Positions 1 to 8,441 of a DNA stretch of 15,346 bases are shown in pieces. The stretch covers positions 1,622 through 16,967 of the forward strand of contig NAOQ01000600.1 in assembly GCA_002751075.1 (NCBI GenBank). Direction: 5' to 3'. The stretch is from Ichthyophonus hoferi. Lineage: Eukaryota; Opisthokonta; Ichthyosporea; Ichthyophonida; Ichthyophonidae. The notes under the pieces were generated by a model, which worked only from the letters and a program-made list of their open reading frames with translations, did not search any database and was not told where the DNA came from. The translations under genes were made by a program, and so were the position numbers. How positions within the stretch are numbered: the first letter of the stretch is position 1; every line of letters starts with the position of its first letter.

Positions 1-1412
1 CTGGTGTTGAGCGTAGGTTTTCTACAAGAAGTATTTACAAGGATTGTTCTAATAGACAGTCTGACATGAAACTGCAAATAATTACTGTAACTGCAAATAA
101 TTATTGTGTAAAAATAATAAGTATATATAATATATATATAATAATAATAAATAATAATATATAAATAAATAGAGATAAATAAAGTTGATATATATAATAA
201 ATATTATGATTACGATGGCATGTGTGACCGAGGCAACAAACAGCTAATTTAAAATGGCTTTTTGATTTTTTCATCAGTCTAACGACCAATCATATCATTA
301 TAATATCACTATCACGTTAGGCAGCCAATACTATGATTTCGTCTATTACCATTTATAGAATTTTATAATATATAGCGTCTAGTTGATAAACAAAAACAAA
401 ACAGGGCTGTTCCTTAATAATATATTTAAATAAGTAATAATATATTATTATATTATTATTCTATTATTTTTTTTATTAGGTCATATACTATATTTTATAT
501 TGCAGGCTTTATTTTATTCCATTTTTTTCAACGCAACTCTTGTATTAGTTTGATTATTCTTTTACTAAACAAAGCTGCGACGACTAGATTAAATTTTATT
601 TCTGTCGAATAGCAAGAGTCAAAATGGATGCTAATTAATTGATTAATTAATTCATGCATTTGTAAATGAGCATACCGGTATACTACTTCATGCTGCAAGT
701 ATAAAGGTCTGAATAAACATCATTTACTTTCATTGTTATTTTCATTTTTTGTTTGCGGTTGTTGGCGGACGTCTAATATAGAATATAGAAAAAAAAATAA
801 CCGCAATACTTGCTGAAATCAATAATTCTTTCCATATGTATCTATGTAAGTATATTGGAGTTATTGTCTACAGAATCGAGTTGAAAACGTGTGTAGCTTG
901 AATTATCATTTGTAAGCTTTGAAATCTTTGAAAGAGAACAATCTCGTCTGCTATAGTCTAAACCCTTGCACTATAATATAATATTCTCTTTATTTGATAT
1001 TTAGTTTGACCACTAAAACAGTATTTTTTGACTTGGTGTGAACGTAAACGTAATGACCTTATAAGTGTGTATTTTATATTACAGCAAATAGATAAGTAAT
1101 AAATGTCAATTTGCAACAAGTTGTAAACTGCTAATGCCTTTTTTTGTTACAGCTTATTTCTTTATGATGCAGCACCGAGCCATCCAAATAAGGCCACGAT
1201 AGTATAAGATTATCGAGATAAGATCAGACGATCCTAGTGGGTCTCTGTGATCTTTTATAAATTGTGTTAGTCAATAAGAACATTTTTGTGATTAGTCCCA
1301 CTTAGGCAATTGATTACATAATCTTAAACTAAGGAAAAGTTTAAAAGGATTAAAAACAACCAATAATAAACACTGTTCTCAGTCATCAATACTGCTCAAT
1401 TTATGTGCTCAC
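1..1412. other. AT-rich flank without a secure gene
   Basis: No convincing coding region. A + strand frame is open from the window edge to a TGA at 67-69 (22 codons, LVLSVGFLQEVF near the start), which could be the tail of a gene outside the window but is too short to judge. A 19-base unit, AACTGCAAATAATTAYTGT, is repeated in tandem at 70-88 and 89-107 with one mismatch. Bases 110-190 are mixed AT and AAT microsatellite, and 630-655 hold a TTAA-rich run. Confidence 0.5.
712..717 (+). terminator. Possible poly(A) signal of a + strand gene left of the window
   Basis: AATAAA is followed within 20 to 60 bases by a T- and GT-rich tract (TTTGTTTGCGGTTGTTGG), the usual arrangement of a cleavage and polyadenylation site. 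No gene body is visible in the window to own it, and chance AATAAA is common at this base composition. Confidence 0.2.
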
Positions 1413-1447
1413 TTTTTTTTCTTTTTTTTTTTTTTTCTTTTTTTCAG
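1413..1447 (+). repeat. Long T/C tract ending in CAG
   Basis: About 33 pyrimidines, almost all T, end in TTTTCAG at 1447, 67 bases before module A copy 1. It reads as a very strong + strand splice acceptor, which suits an exon-bearing region. Seen from the other strand it could be the A-tail of a retroposed sequence, but no such body or target duplication is evident. Confidence 0.5.
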
Positions 1448-1514
1448 TGACTATATATAGTTGCCAAGAAAGTTTAAGTAGATAATGCAGATACCTTACT
1501 GGAAGGCTAGCTAG

Positions 1515-1755
1515 GAGAGTCTGGCGCTGATTTTTCCGATAATAATAAAACCATAACTATATAAACACAGCCACAATTAGATTACAGTTAATATATATAC
1601 AATACATAACAAGTAAGAAGCTCAAATCTTTTATCTCCATCGATCAGCAGCAAAATTCAAAAGCAGCCAGCTAGAGCTTTAGCCTGACTTTTACCTGACA
1701 ACGACAGCCTGATAAAACTCAGTACAACAGATAATTAGTCTTATTTTCAGTAAGA
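1515..1755 (+). repeat. Module A, copy 1: exon-like segment plus conserved intron-like flank
   Basis: This segment aligns by eye, at about 70% or better over long stretches, with 2863-3108. The first about 98 bases follow a CTAG acceptor-like site and end at a GTAAGAAG donor-like site (1613). In that part the frame reads ESGA, then SDNNKTITI, and later QLDYS, all matched in the other copy. The similarity continues beyond the donor through a shared motif, GAGCTTTAGCCTG, and TTTTACCTGACA, so the duplication included non-coding DNA. The coding-like part looks decayed. The family is not recognised; the Ser/Asn/Thr-rich composition followed by TLTI-type strands recalls beta-sandwich extracellular domains, but that is only an impression. 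Confidence 0.6.
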
Positions 1756-2149
1756 GATAATATATATCACATATCACCTTTTTATTTTGAGCTTTTTTTT
1801 ATGCAAAAATTGGTATGAAATCTATTTTTTCTAATAAATAAATAAATAAATTAGAAACAAACCCAGTTATCGGATGTTAAAAATTCTATTTGACGCAGAG
1901 TATTCATATTTACTACTATTTGATTTGAATAATTTTCAATAGGTAAGGGATACGTTAAAGCCCTTACGAGTTTTGTTTGCAACTCATATTATTGTTGTGT
2001 GTTCAGGGACGCTTTTAGCTTCTTACCATATAATTTACAACAAGTGTAATAGCTGTGATAAAAATCAGTGTGATTGTAAATAGGTATTGGATTATTTTTC
2101 TAAAGGTTTAACTTTGACTCTAACAAAAAAACGTGTATATCAATCTGTG

Positions 2150-2430
2150 GTAGTTCTAGTGATTTGTCCACAGGCTTCGGGGGCCCCAATTGAATGATTT
2201 GTAATAGTTGTTCTTGCTGGGCAACTGGCTACAGTAATGATACTGAATATCTCTGTTATAATTCAGAGGGAATCAATGCTTTGATGCGGTCAGGTGCTAA
2301 TGTGGATATTGCGCAATGAGACCCCAGTAAGGGGTGCTCTGATACGATGTAAATAATAACCATTATCACTATTTACCGTTAGTAAACAGTTCTCATAATC
2401 CTGGAAGGGCGAGCGATCTGGACACCTCAT
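2150..2430 (+). repeat. Module B, copy 1: exon-like segment between the two A modules
   Basis: This segment aligns with 6947-7298. Shared words include the acceptor region (GTTCTA, then TTGTCCACAG against TTGTACACAG), TCGGG, ACTGGCT, ATATCTCTGTT, GCTTTGATGCG, AATGTGGA and GAGCGATCTGGACAC. Within it, one frame reads CNSCSCWATGYSNDTEYLC and then INALMRSGANVDIAQ, rich in cysteine and with a D-T-E-Y-L-C pattern like the F strand of Ig-type domains. A donor-like CCCCA/GTAAGG follows at 2327. The copy appears broken and no intact gene can be called. Confidence 0.55.
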
Positions 2431-2862
2431 TTGGATGGCTCGTTGGCTAATTACCTCATTAATGTAAGTGCTCACATACTAATACCATATATGTTATATT
2501 CTAACATAAATAAATAAGGAATAATGTAATGGATTACACATTTTCCAACATAATTGGCTAAGAAAGAGTACACTGGCAATGACCATCTTGACCCTAATCA
2601 TGTATATGCTGATAGATTGGAAATCACACACAATTGAGCCCTGGTGTCCCATCTTAATACAGAACATTTCTAATCCAATTTTGACATACATGTATAAACA
2701 ACACAACCTATGTATAGCTCGCATACCATTGCAACCCTACCCACCAACCCCTTTCTGTTTAGCCCGTTTCCCTAACGAAAATATTTAGTCCTGCTATTAA
2801 TAAAATATTGGAAATAAGTATCATTTGCTTTCATAAAAATACCTGTAATTTAAGTCAACTAG

Positions 2863-3108
2863 TTGAGTCTGGTGCTGGTTCTTCTGATAGTAACAATACC
2901 TTAACCATATACACAGTCATCATTAGATTATAGTTACTATGTATACAACATATTACCAGGTAAGAAGCCACCGGCTTCTCTATCTACCAATTAGCATAGG
3001 GAGATCCAGGAGCAGCTAACTAGAGCTTTAGCCTGTCTTTTACCTGACAGCAACAGCCAGATAAAACTCACTGCAATAGATACTAGTTGTATTTCCAATA
3101 TTATATTA
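2863..3108 (+). repeat. Module A, copy 2: exon-like segment plus conserved intron-like flank
   Basis: This is the partner of 1515-1755 in the same orientation, about 1.35 kb away. The exon-like part (2863-2959) follows an ACTAG acceptor-like site and ends in CCAG before GTAAGAAG at 2960, a better donor context than in copy 1. It reads ESGAGSSDSNNTLTIY, conservative against copy 1 (ESGA..SDNN.T.TI). The flank shares GAGCTTTAGCCTG and TTTTACCTGACAG. Differences cluster at third codon positions in the conserved words (GGC/GGT in ESGA), which favours past protein-coding use over a plain repeat. The copy looks decayed. Confidence 0.6.
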
Positions 3109-3109
3109 T

Positions 3110-3660
3110 GCCCATTTCTAGACCTACACAATAGTCTCGGACCTATATGTATTACTTTCTTTCATCTGTACAATAATATGTACATATTAAAATATAGAGC
3201 ACAAACTTGATGAGTTCATAGCTTCATTACTTTCTTTGAACTCAGATAAAATCCATTTTTTCTCTCCCTAAAAGTAAAGCTAGCGTGGGACCTAGGTTAT
3301 TTTCAAACAACAGGCACACCTGTAACTACACTAACATAAGTAAATTACAAATATATACCCAACCCTATGCTACAATTCACGCTCTTATGATAATGCTGTA
3401 GGTTACACCATATATGAGTATGTACAATAATGAGTAAAGATGTAAATATACGACTGGCATTAACATCAACTTGTCGACGTCTATCCATAATTGTTGTTCC
3501 TATAATATAATACAGTAGGTTGTAAGGAAGTAACAATGTTTGAATAGATGAAGTTATACTTGTATCAAAGAATGATGGGGACAATGTCAATAGACCAACA
3601 AAGAGAAAAATCCAGTAGATTTCAAAAAAAAAAAAAAATGAGAAAGCTTAAAAATAAATT
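3110..3660. other. Non-coding stretch between module A and the small ORFs
   Basis: I see no supported gene. An open - strand frame at 3590-3345 has no recognisable domain and a composition typical of chance frames here. An A-run of about 15 lies at 3625-3639. Confidence 0.5.
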
Positions 3661-3731
3661 TTATATACTAAAAGTATTCATCGAAAAAATAGTTGCGTTT
3701 ATGATTTTTTACATTTGAAAAAAACAGCTCT

Positions 3732-3896
3732 ATGAACTCGAGTTTTGACATAAACAAGAGGAATTTTAAGAACCAAGAATCTAAAAGAGTCCGTAAAAGC
3801 TCTACACGTTTAAGTTCAAGTATACCAAAAAGAACTAGCTTTATGATCATGAAAGGTCCCCTTCATCCTGTAATAAGTGTGAGAAGGCCTTCATAG
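3732..3896 (+). CDS. Unrecognised 54-codon basic ORF, uncertain
   Basis: An ATG-to-TAG frame encodes a Ser/Lys/Arg/Asn-rich peptide containing ESKRVRKSSTRLSSS and IPKRTSF. It has no hydrophobic segment and no domain I recognise. A splice-acceptor-like AAAAACAG ends at 3727, just before the ATG, so this could be the last exon of a + strand gene, for instance a basic cytoplasmic tail. The opposite strand over the same bases is also open (3850-3668), as an implausibly Leu/Phe-rich frame that looks like the complement of this one. It could equally be 3' flank of the PTTG1IP-like gene, which lies just beyond it on the other strand. Confidence 0.2.
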   Translation: MNSSFDINKRNFKNQESKRVRKSSTRLSSSIPKRTSFMIMKGPLHPVISVRRPS

Positions 3897-4072
3897 AAAT
3901 ATTTCAAACCAAGCAAGGGTGACCAATCCATTCTTACTATAGGTATTTGTCCAGGCAATTCCGGCATGGCAAACTGAAACTTTACAAATACGGTCGAGTG
4001 GTAAAGGTGAAAGATGTGGAACACATTTTTATATGAACAAGTTTGTAATGACGACCGCACCTATGGATCTTC

Positions 4073-4435
4073 TTAAACGCCGGAAGGGGTTGAAAGACCG
4101 TATTTGTCTCTTATTGCGTCAGCTTTGCTCCTACCCTCAGACCGCCTTTCATTAAATCTCGCGTTACGCGCTTCAGTCGCGCTAAACTCTCTTTCATCTT
4201 GTTGCTGGATATATTTGTTGGTTTTACGTAAGCGACGCTTGTTGCAACAGCAGCAGCACCAAATGATTAGAGCGATAATAATCACTCCACCAGTGATAGA
4301 GCCCGCAACAATGGCTATGAGTTTTTGACGCTCAGTAAGTTTAGGCACCTTAGGCAATTCAATATCCAATGCCTCTACGGTATTGATAAGGCAAAATAAA
4401 AGGGCGGTTGCAAGAATTATAGACCGGTCCAACAT
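4073..4435 (-). CDS. Small PTTG1IP-like type I membrane protein lacking a PSI domain
   Basis: A single-exon frame of 120 codons. Residues 1-22 form a signal peptide with a likely VEA/LD cleavage. A very short ectodomain of about 16 residues (LDIELPKVPKLTERQK) follows, then a transmembrane helix at about 39-59, five consecutive cysteines at 60-64 (probable palmitoylation sites), a basic NKRRLRK stretch and a charged, helix-prone tail. From memory of the family, human PTTG1IP has a transmembrane helix followed directly by six cysteines, RRKRSRK, and a tail containing EERR and DEIRKKYGLF. Here the equivalents are CCCCC, NKRRLRK, NERR and DAIRDKYGL. PTTG1IP normally has a cysteine-rich PSI domain outside the membrane, and none fits here. 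The start at 4435 is chosen because it begins the signal peptide. The biological role is not known from the sequence, and the family link rests on the transmembrane and tail region only. Confidence 0.8.
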   Translation of the reverse strand: MLDRSIILATALLFCLINTVEALDIELPKVPKLTERQKLIAIVAGSITGGVIIIALIIWCCCCCNKRRLRKTNKYIQQQDEREFSATEARNARFNERRSEGRSKADAIRDKYGLSTPSGV

Positions 4436-4552
4436 GTTGGAAACGGCTTTATGATATATTGGAAAAACTTTTATGTGATACTTTAACGACGGCTAATTAC
4501 CAAAAAAAAACCAACTTTAACTTAACACACTAGATGCCCACAAATAAAAAGC

Positions 4553-4562
4553 TATATATATA
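4553..4562 (-). promoter_or_regulatory. Possible TATA box of the PTTG1IP-like gene
   Basis: A TATATATATA run lies about 118-127 nt upstream of the ATG at 4435, next to a short GC-containing stretch (GCGCG). If used, transcription would start near 4525 and leave a leader of about 90 nt. Such runs are common in this AT-rich window, so this is a guess based on position only. Confidence 0.25.
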
Positions 4563-4599
4563 CGCGCTATTGTATTGTGCAAATTATATCAATAAAGTG

Positions 4600-5640
4600 C
4601 TAATGTATGATTGGCCTTATTTAACCGGTCATATCGAAAGAGCAATTTAAATTAATGCAATTATATCATTGTTCCATATTTTTCTTAATTATTTTAATAT
4701 TTAATTAAATTTAATTGCTATGTAAAAAGCACTGTTTAAGATGGCATTGTTCATCCTTAAATCTATATTCAATAAAGATTATCCAATGCTCTACAGGATT
4801 TATATTTTATCCTTTATTAATAAACGCATCGTTTTAAAAGGGCTACACTAATTTGCCGAATATATAAATGGAAAGATGAAGAATGTGGGCAATACTTAAA
4901 CTGAGGGAATTTAGTTAAAGCTATTGCACATAAATTCGCATATAAATATAATATAATATAATATAATATAATATAATATAATATAATAACTATAGTAAAA
5001 TAAAATAAAATATATCTCGTGGCCTGACTTGTCAGTGCCAAGCATTTACTCATTATGGGGATATAGAATGGCCTAATACAATTGGTTTAAGAGTATCAGT
5101 TGATGCATAAATACGACAGCATTGTTCAACCAAGCTACCTATCATGACATTCATAGTTACCAATTCAATCATAACAGGTCAATGCAAAGAAAATATTTAC
5201 GTTACAGTGATGACATTATGTCGCTAGATTTCCCAAGAAAAAGCGCAATTCAATGACAAAAAGTAATAGTTGCAAGTGATACGTGATAAAATATTAGCTT
5301 TAGCCATTATATATATAACAGGATATAAATAAATACATGAAAGAATATATATTTATAGCTAACTAAGTGCTTGTGACTAATTATTAAGGTAATTAGATTG
5401 AAGATGTAGTAAAACCACAGAAGGATTGGGCCATCCAAATCTCATATCAGTCGTCATTTTGATGCTATTAATTCAATTGGTAATAGGGGTTCATTACCGT
5501 ACAATAAGCTTGCTTGCTCAAATTATATTTGGGGTTCACCCCTAAATTTCTTGCATGAGTAAGTCAGTTTGATTTGATTACTGTTACTAGTGGTACCCCT
5601 TTCACGTGAGGCACCTTTAGAGTATTGAAATGTATCATTA
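4600..5640. other. AT-rich intergenic stretch
   Basis: No gene supported. It holds the pentanucleotide microsatellite at 4945-4988, short words such as GGGGTTCA repeated at 5486 and 5531, and a CACGTG E-box at about 5603. The word GCCATCCAAAT at 5432 also occurs near 1171 and, inverted, in the downstream edge of module B copy 1 (about 2432). Confidence 0.5.
4945..4988. repeat. (AATAT)n pentanucleotide microsatellite
   Basis: About nine near-perfect tandem units of five bases. This is an ordinary AT microsatellite lying between the PTTG1IP-like gene and the coding-like stretch. Confidence 0.9.
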
Positions 5641-5689
5641 TTTTCTCATAAAAATTGGGAAGTACTCACTCATGTATATGTATATCAAT

Positions 5690-6105
5690 CAGATCACCTC
5701 TCCTGTGTATGTGTGTACGCTTGTATTACGATAACTATCTGACTCCTGGTGAAGGAAATTAAAAGTGAAATCTTTATCAAAAGACTGAATCTCACCTGTC
5801 TTTGGATTGGTGTTGTAGTTGACGAAGGTCCTTTCGCCAAATGGTAAGCGTGTATTCTCTTAGATTCGGAAGAATTGATGAAAAGGTAGGCCCTGTCTCG
5901 ATCAGCGAATTACGGGTTGGTCCAAAATGTAGGCTGGATCTAGATGGATATGCCCGAATATTCCTCCTTGTGATTCTTGTTGCACAATCAAGTGATTTAG
6001 GATGAATAATATTGAATATTGAGGCGGTAATTTTGATAATTTTAAATCAGGTGTGAACTGATCGTTTAGCTTATTCTGGTATCTGCTTATCCCCAATTGT
6101 ATTCG
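5690..6105 (-). other. Unrecognised coding-like stretch, probably a remnant
   Basis: The base composition is richer in G+C than the surroundings. One frame is open from about 6105 down to a stop at 5902, with words such as DQFTPDLKLSKLPPQYS and GGIFGHIHLDPAYILDQPV, a balanced composition unlike the Ile/Tyr/Asn-rich noise elsewhere. Below it, further open stretches occur in other frames, and a good donor-like CAG/GTGAGA lies at 5795-5794. I do not recognise a family. It may be exons of an unidentified gene or a decayed gene or mobile element; the other strand also has short cysteine-bearing open stretches here, so even the strand is uncertain. Confidence 0.25.
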
Positions 6106-6113
6106 CGTGTTTA

Positions 6114-6156
6114 AAGCCGTAAAGAAAGCTAGCTGTGCTAGCTTTCTTTACGGCTT
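6114..6156. repeat. Perfect 20-bp inverted repeat with a 3-base loop
   Basis: Arm 6114-6133 (AAGCCGTAAAGAAAGCTAGC) is the exact reverse complement of arm 6137-6156, with TGT between them. All 20 pairs match, including eight G-C pairs, in a region where such perfection is not expected by chance. It abuts the coding-like stretch at 5690-6105. It is too short for a typical animal pre-miRNA and has no U-run to act as a bacterial-type terminator. A hairpin end of a mobile element or a recent palindromic duplication is possible. Confidence 0.9.
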
Positions 6157-6159
6157 GTT

Positions 6160-6945
6160 ACAATTAAGAAGCCAAGCGTTTAAAATCCTATATGACATAG
6201 CTTTTTATGTACAATATATTACATTATATTCTTGGTTGACTCAGGCCAATACTCATCTACTCTATTATTACTTATTGATATTTCTAATGAAGTTAAATTA
6301 ATCTACCTACTTGTTAACTTACTTAGATGTTGAAAAATTTATCCTGTAATATTCAAATATGATATGTTGTTTGCGATGCTATATAATTAAGAGTTGCCGG
6401 TTATGTACATTTCTATATCTGTTGGCGGTGTGGAATCGTTGAAACATTGGAGATTATGAGAGCAACGTGATCGCAATTGCTTAATTATTAATAGTGATCT
6501 CAACAGTAAGCCTAATTTCTATTGCTAAACCACGCTTTGTCTTTTGAGCGCATATGGTAATAGTAGTTTACTTAGTCACAATAATCTAGGGGTAAAAGCC
6601 AATTCGGTACATTATAGTATGGATTCACAGGCTTATAATAATGCTTTTGCATTTTCGCACCCGAAATTTAGACATATCTACTAGATGTCATAACTTGAAA
6701 GGATGGTTTTAAATTGCTACCAAAGCTTGAAATGGTACTGCAAAGTGAGCAGACACCCGCAAATTATTAAGAAAACAGATCGCAATAATTTTAACAGCTG
6801 ACACGGTCTTTAAGTAACACATTTTTGCTAACTCAATCTCTTGGAATATGGTTTGGCAATGATTTGCAGATGATACTACTACACCTGATAGTACGCACTA
6901 CTACGAAAAGTCAATAAATTGAAAATAGCATGATAAAGATATCAT
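6160..6945. other. Stretch without a recognisable gene
   Basis: Only short chance frames are seen. No repeat of the modules or of the hairpin was found by eye. Confidence 0.45.
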
Positions 6946-6946
6946 A

Positions 6947-7298
6947 GTCTGTGTCAGTTCTATCGACTTGTACACAGCTGTCGGGATCTCCAGTTGTATA
7001 ACTGGTATTGGTTACTGTTGTTTGACCAGTGCAAATAATAAGATCTGTCTTTAAGACGCAGTTGTTGTAATAGAGGTTCGATTGAAGGACCATATACCAA
7101 CTCTAGATGACTGGCTGTAATAATTATATCTCTGTTCTAATTTAGAGGTGATATATGCTTTGATGCGCTTGGGTGCAAATGTGGAAATTGTACAATGTGA
7201 TCATTAAGTGGAGCTATGTCACTATTTAAATAAGCACTATTATCGCTATCTAGTATCTCTGGCTTCCGAACGAGTGAGCGATCTGGACACAGATTATC
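6947..7298 (+). repeat. Module B, copy 2
   Basis: This is the diverged partner of 2150-2430 in the same orientation, with about 60-70 extra bases in its middle. In the frame matching copy 1 it reads YLCSNLEVIYALMRLGANVEIVQ against YLCYNSEGINALMRSGANVDIAQ (shown separately, each a short stretch). The changes include synonymous ones (CGG/CGC, GCT/GCA) and conservative ones (GAT/GAA, Asp to Glu). It starts after an ACACAG acceptor-like site (6977). It appears broken. No module A was found at the matching distance upstream. Confidence 0.5.
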
Positions 7299-7299
7299 G

Positions 7300-8094
7300 T
7301 ATACGAGAACCTGTGCGTGGTAGATTAGACGTAACAATAACTATGTGTATATTACACTCACACATATATATATATATAATTAAATGCGATATATTTTCGT
7401 GTGCGTTTACGAAAACTTCGTATTTTGTTATTGATACCGCGTATGTGTGACCATGTACGTATCTTTACTTGGGCTCCCGTATATATGTGAGCGGAAGTCT
7501 TTTGTTATTGACTTTTGGTTTCTTTTATACCTTGTTTGATCACCAGTGCCAACTTTTGATTAACACCAATGTAACTGGGTTCAATAACTTAAATGAAGCC
7601 AATCACAAAATATTCGTAGTGTTTCCTTATATGGTTAATTCACTAATTCACTACTACATGCAAACTATGCATCGACAAATCAATTTATAGCTACGTATTC
7701 ATTTGGAGTCAACGATCTTGTAACAAAAGATTGTAAGTTTTTTGTGAATCGGAAAGATTCGCGTTTAAAACCTTCATGTGGGGGCTAAAATTGCCACTAC
7801 AAGACTTGCGTAAAAATATATCTAGTGTATGATATAATATGAGTATGCTCGGGACTGAGATCAGAAAATAATGTGCAGTCAATTCATAATTTTTTGTACT
7901 CAAACGATCTTTGCCACCTGTTGGGAATTAACCCACTGGATATGGATATTGTAAATAACGTGGTAAGAAGCACAAAGCATTTCTGACCTAAGATCAATTG
8001 GGTAGTCCAAGCGTAACATGCGAGAGTTTTAACTTATCCCATAATTAGTAGTAACAATCTAGATCAACTAGTACCAGATACGAATATCATACTT
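7300..8094. other. Stretch without a secure gene, right of module B copy 2
   Basis: A + strand frame at about 7469-7690 runs 73 codons with a hydrophobic beginning (VSGSLLLLTFGFFYTLF) that resembles a signal peptide, but it lacks an ATG at that end and no domain is recognisable. Bases 7361-7380 are a short TA run. Confidence 0.35.
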
Positions 8095-8150
8095 CAAGTA
8101 GAACTCAATACAGAAAATACTAGTTTTATTCCCAATAAATATACATGGCA
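8095..8150 (+). repeat. Possible fragment of a third module A flank
   Basis: About 34 bases around AACTCAATACAG and ATACTAGTT...CCAATA match the 3' end of module A copy 2 at roughly 27 of 34 positions. A GTAAGAAGCAC word at 7963, like the donor of module A, lies about 130 bases before it, similar to the spacing in the other copies. The region between is too diverged to align by eye. Confidence 0.25.
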
Positions 8151-8441
8151 ATATACCAGAAGCCTCGATCATCAACATTGCACTGATAATAGTAACATAA
8201 GAACGCAAATAATTTGCAAAAGCTTACTCAATCATCTCAATCATACATGCATCCAGCGTCTATACATATATATATAGACTATATGAACTGAACTGGAAAG
8301 AAACTGATTTTAATTTCGCGAGTTGCTAAATTAAATTGGCATTTAATTTAACATAATTCGCATTGATGTTTGCATTGTACAGATGCAAAGAATACGATTT
8401 TAATTACACTGCAATCCAGTCCAGTTGTGATACTAAACAGC
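8110..8441 (-). terminator. Likely 3' UTR and poly(A) signals of eIF2 beta
   Basis: Downstream of the TAA the - strand is AT-rich. It carries several ATTAAA hexamers (around 8399-8404 and 8342-8347) and one canonical AATAAA (8130-8125), so the 3' UTR could be about 60 to 340 nt long. Bases 8327-8350 form a perfect 10-bp inverted repeat around a TGGC loop. I cannot tell which hexamer is used; a polyadenylated transcript end would decide. Confidence 0.35.

Noticed and set aside
101-289. - strand frame rich in Ile and Tyr
   Set aside because: It is the translation of an AT microsatellite.
2225-2326. Module B as an ankyrin repeat, because of the word ALMRSGANVDIAQ
   Set aside because: The preceding part (cysteine-rich, with NDTEYLC) does not fit the 33-residue ankyrin pattern, and no second ankyrin unit is adjacent.
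1515-3108. The two A modules as long terminal repeats of one element
   Set aside because: The modules carry exon-like words, acceptor and donor sites rather than TG...CA ends, and the space between them holds module B, not retroelement sequence that I can recognise.
4104-4328. + strand frame of 74 codons
   Set aside because: It is antisense to the PTTG1IP-like gene, which has a signal peptide, membrane helix and conserved tail.
4817-5053. - strand frame with repeated Ile/Tyr/Leu words
   Set aside because: It is the translation of the AATAT microsatellite and flanks.
6114-6156. The hairpin as a Helitron 3' end
   Set aside because: No CTRR end lies about 10 bases beyond either arm, and the stem is longer and more perfect than usual for that family.
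6114-6156. The hairpin as a microRNA precursor
   Set aside because: At 43 bases with a 3-base loop it is too small for a normal Dicer substrate.
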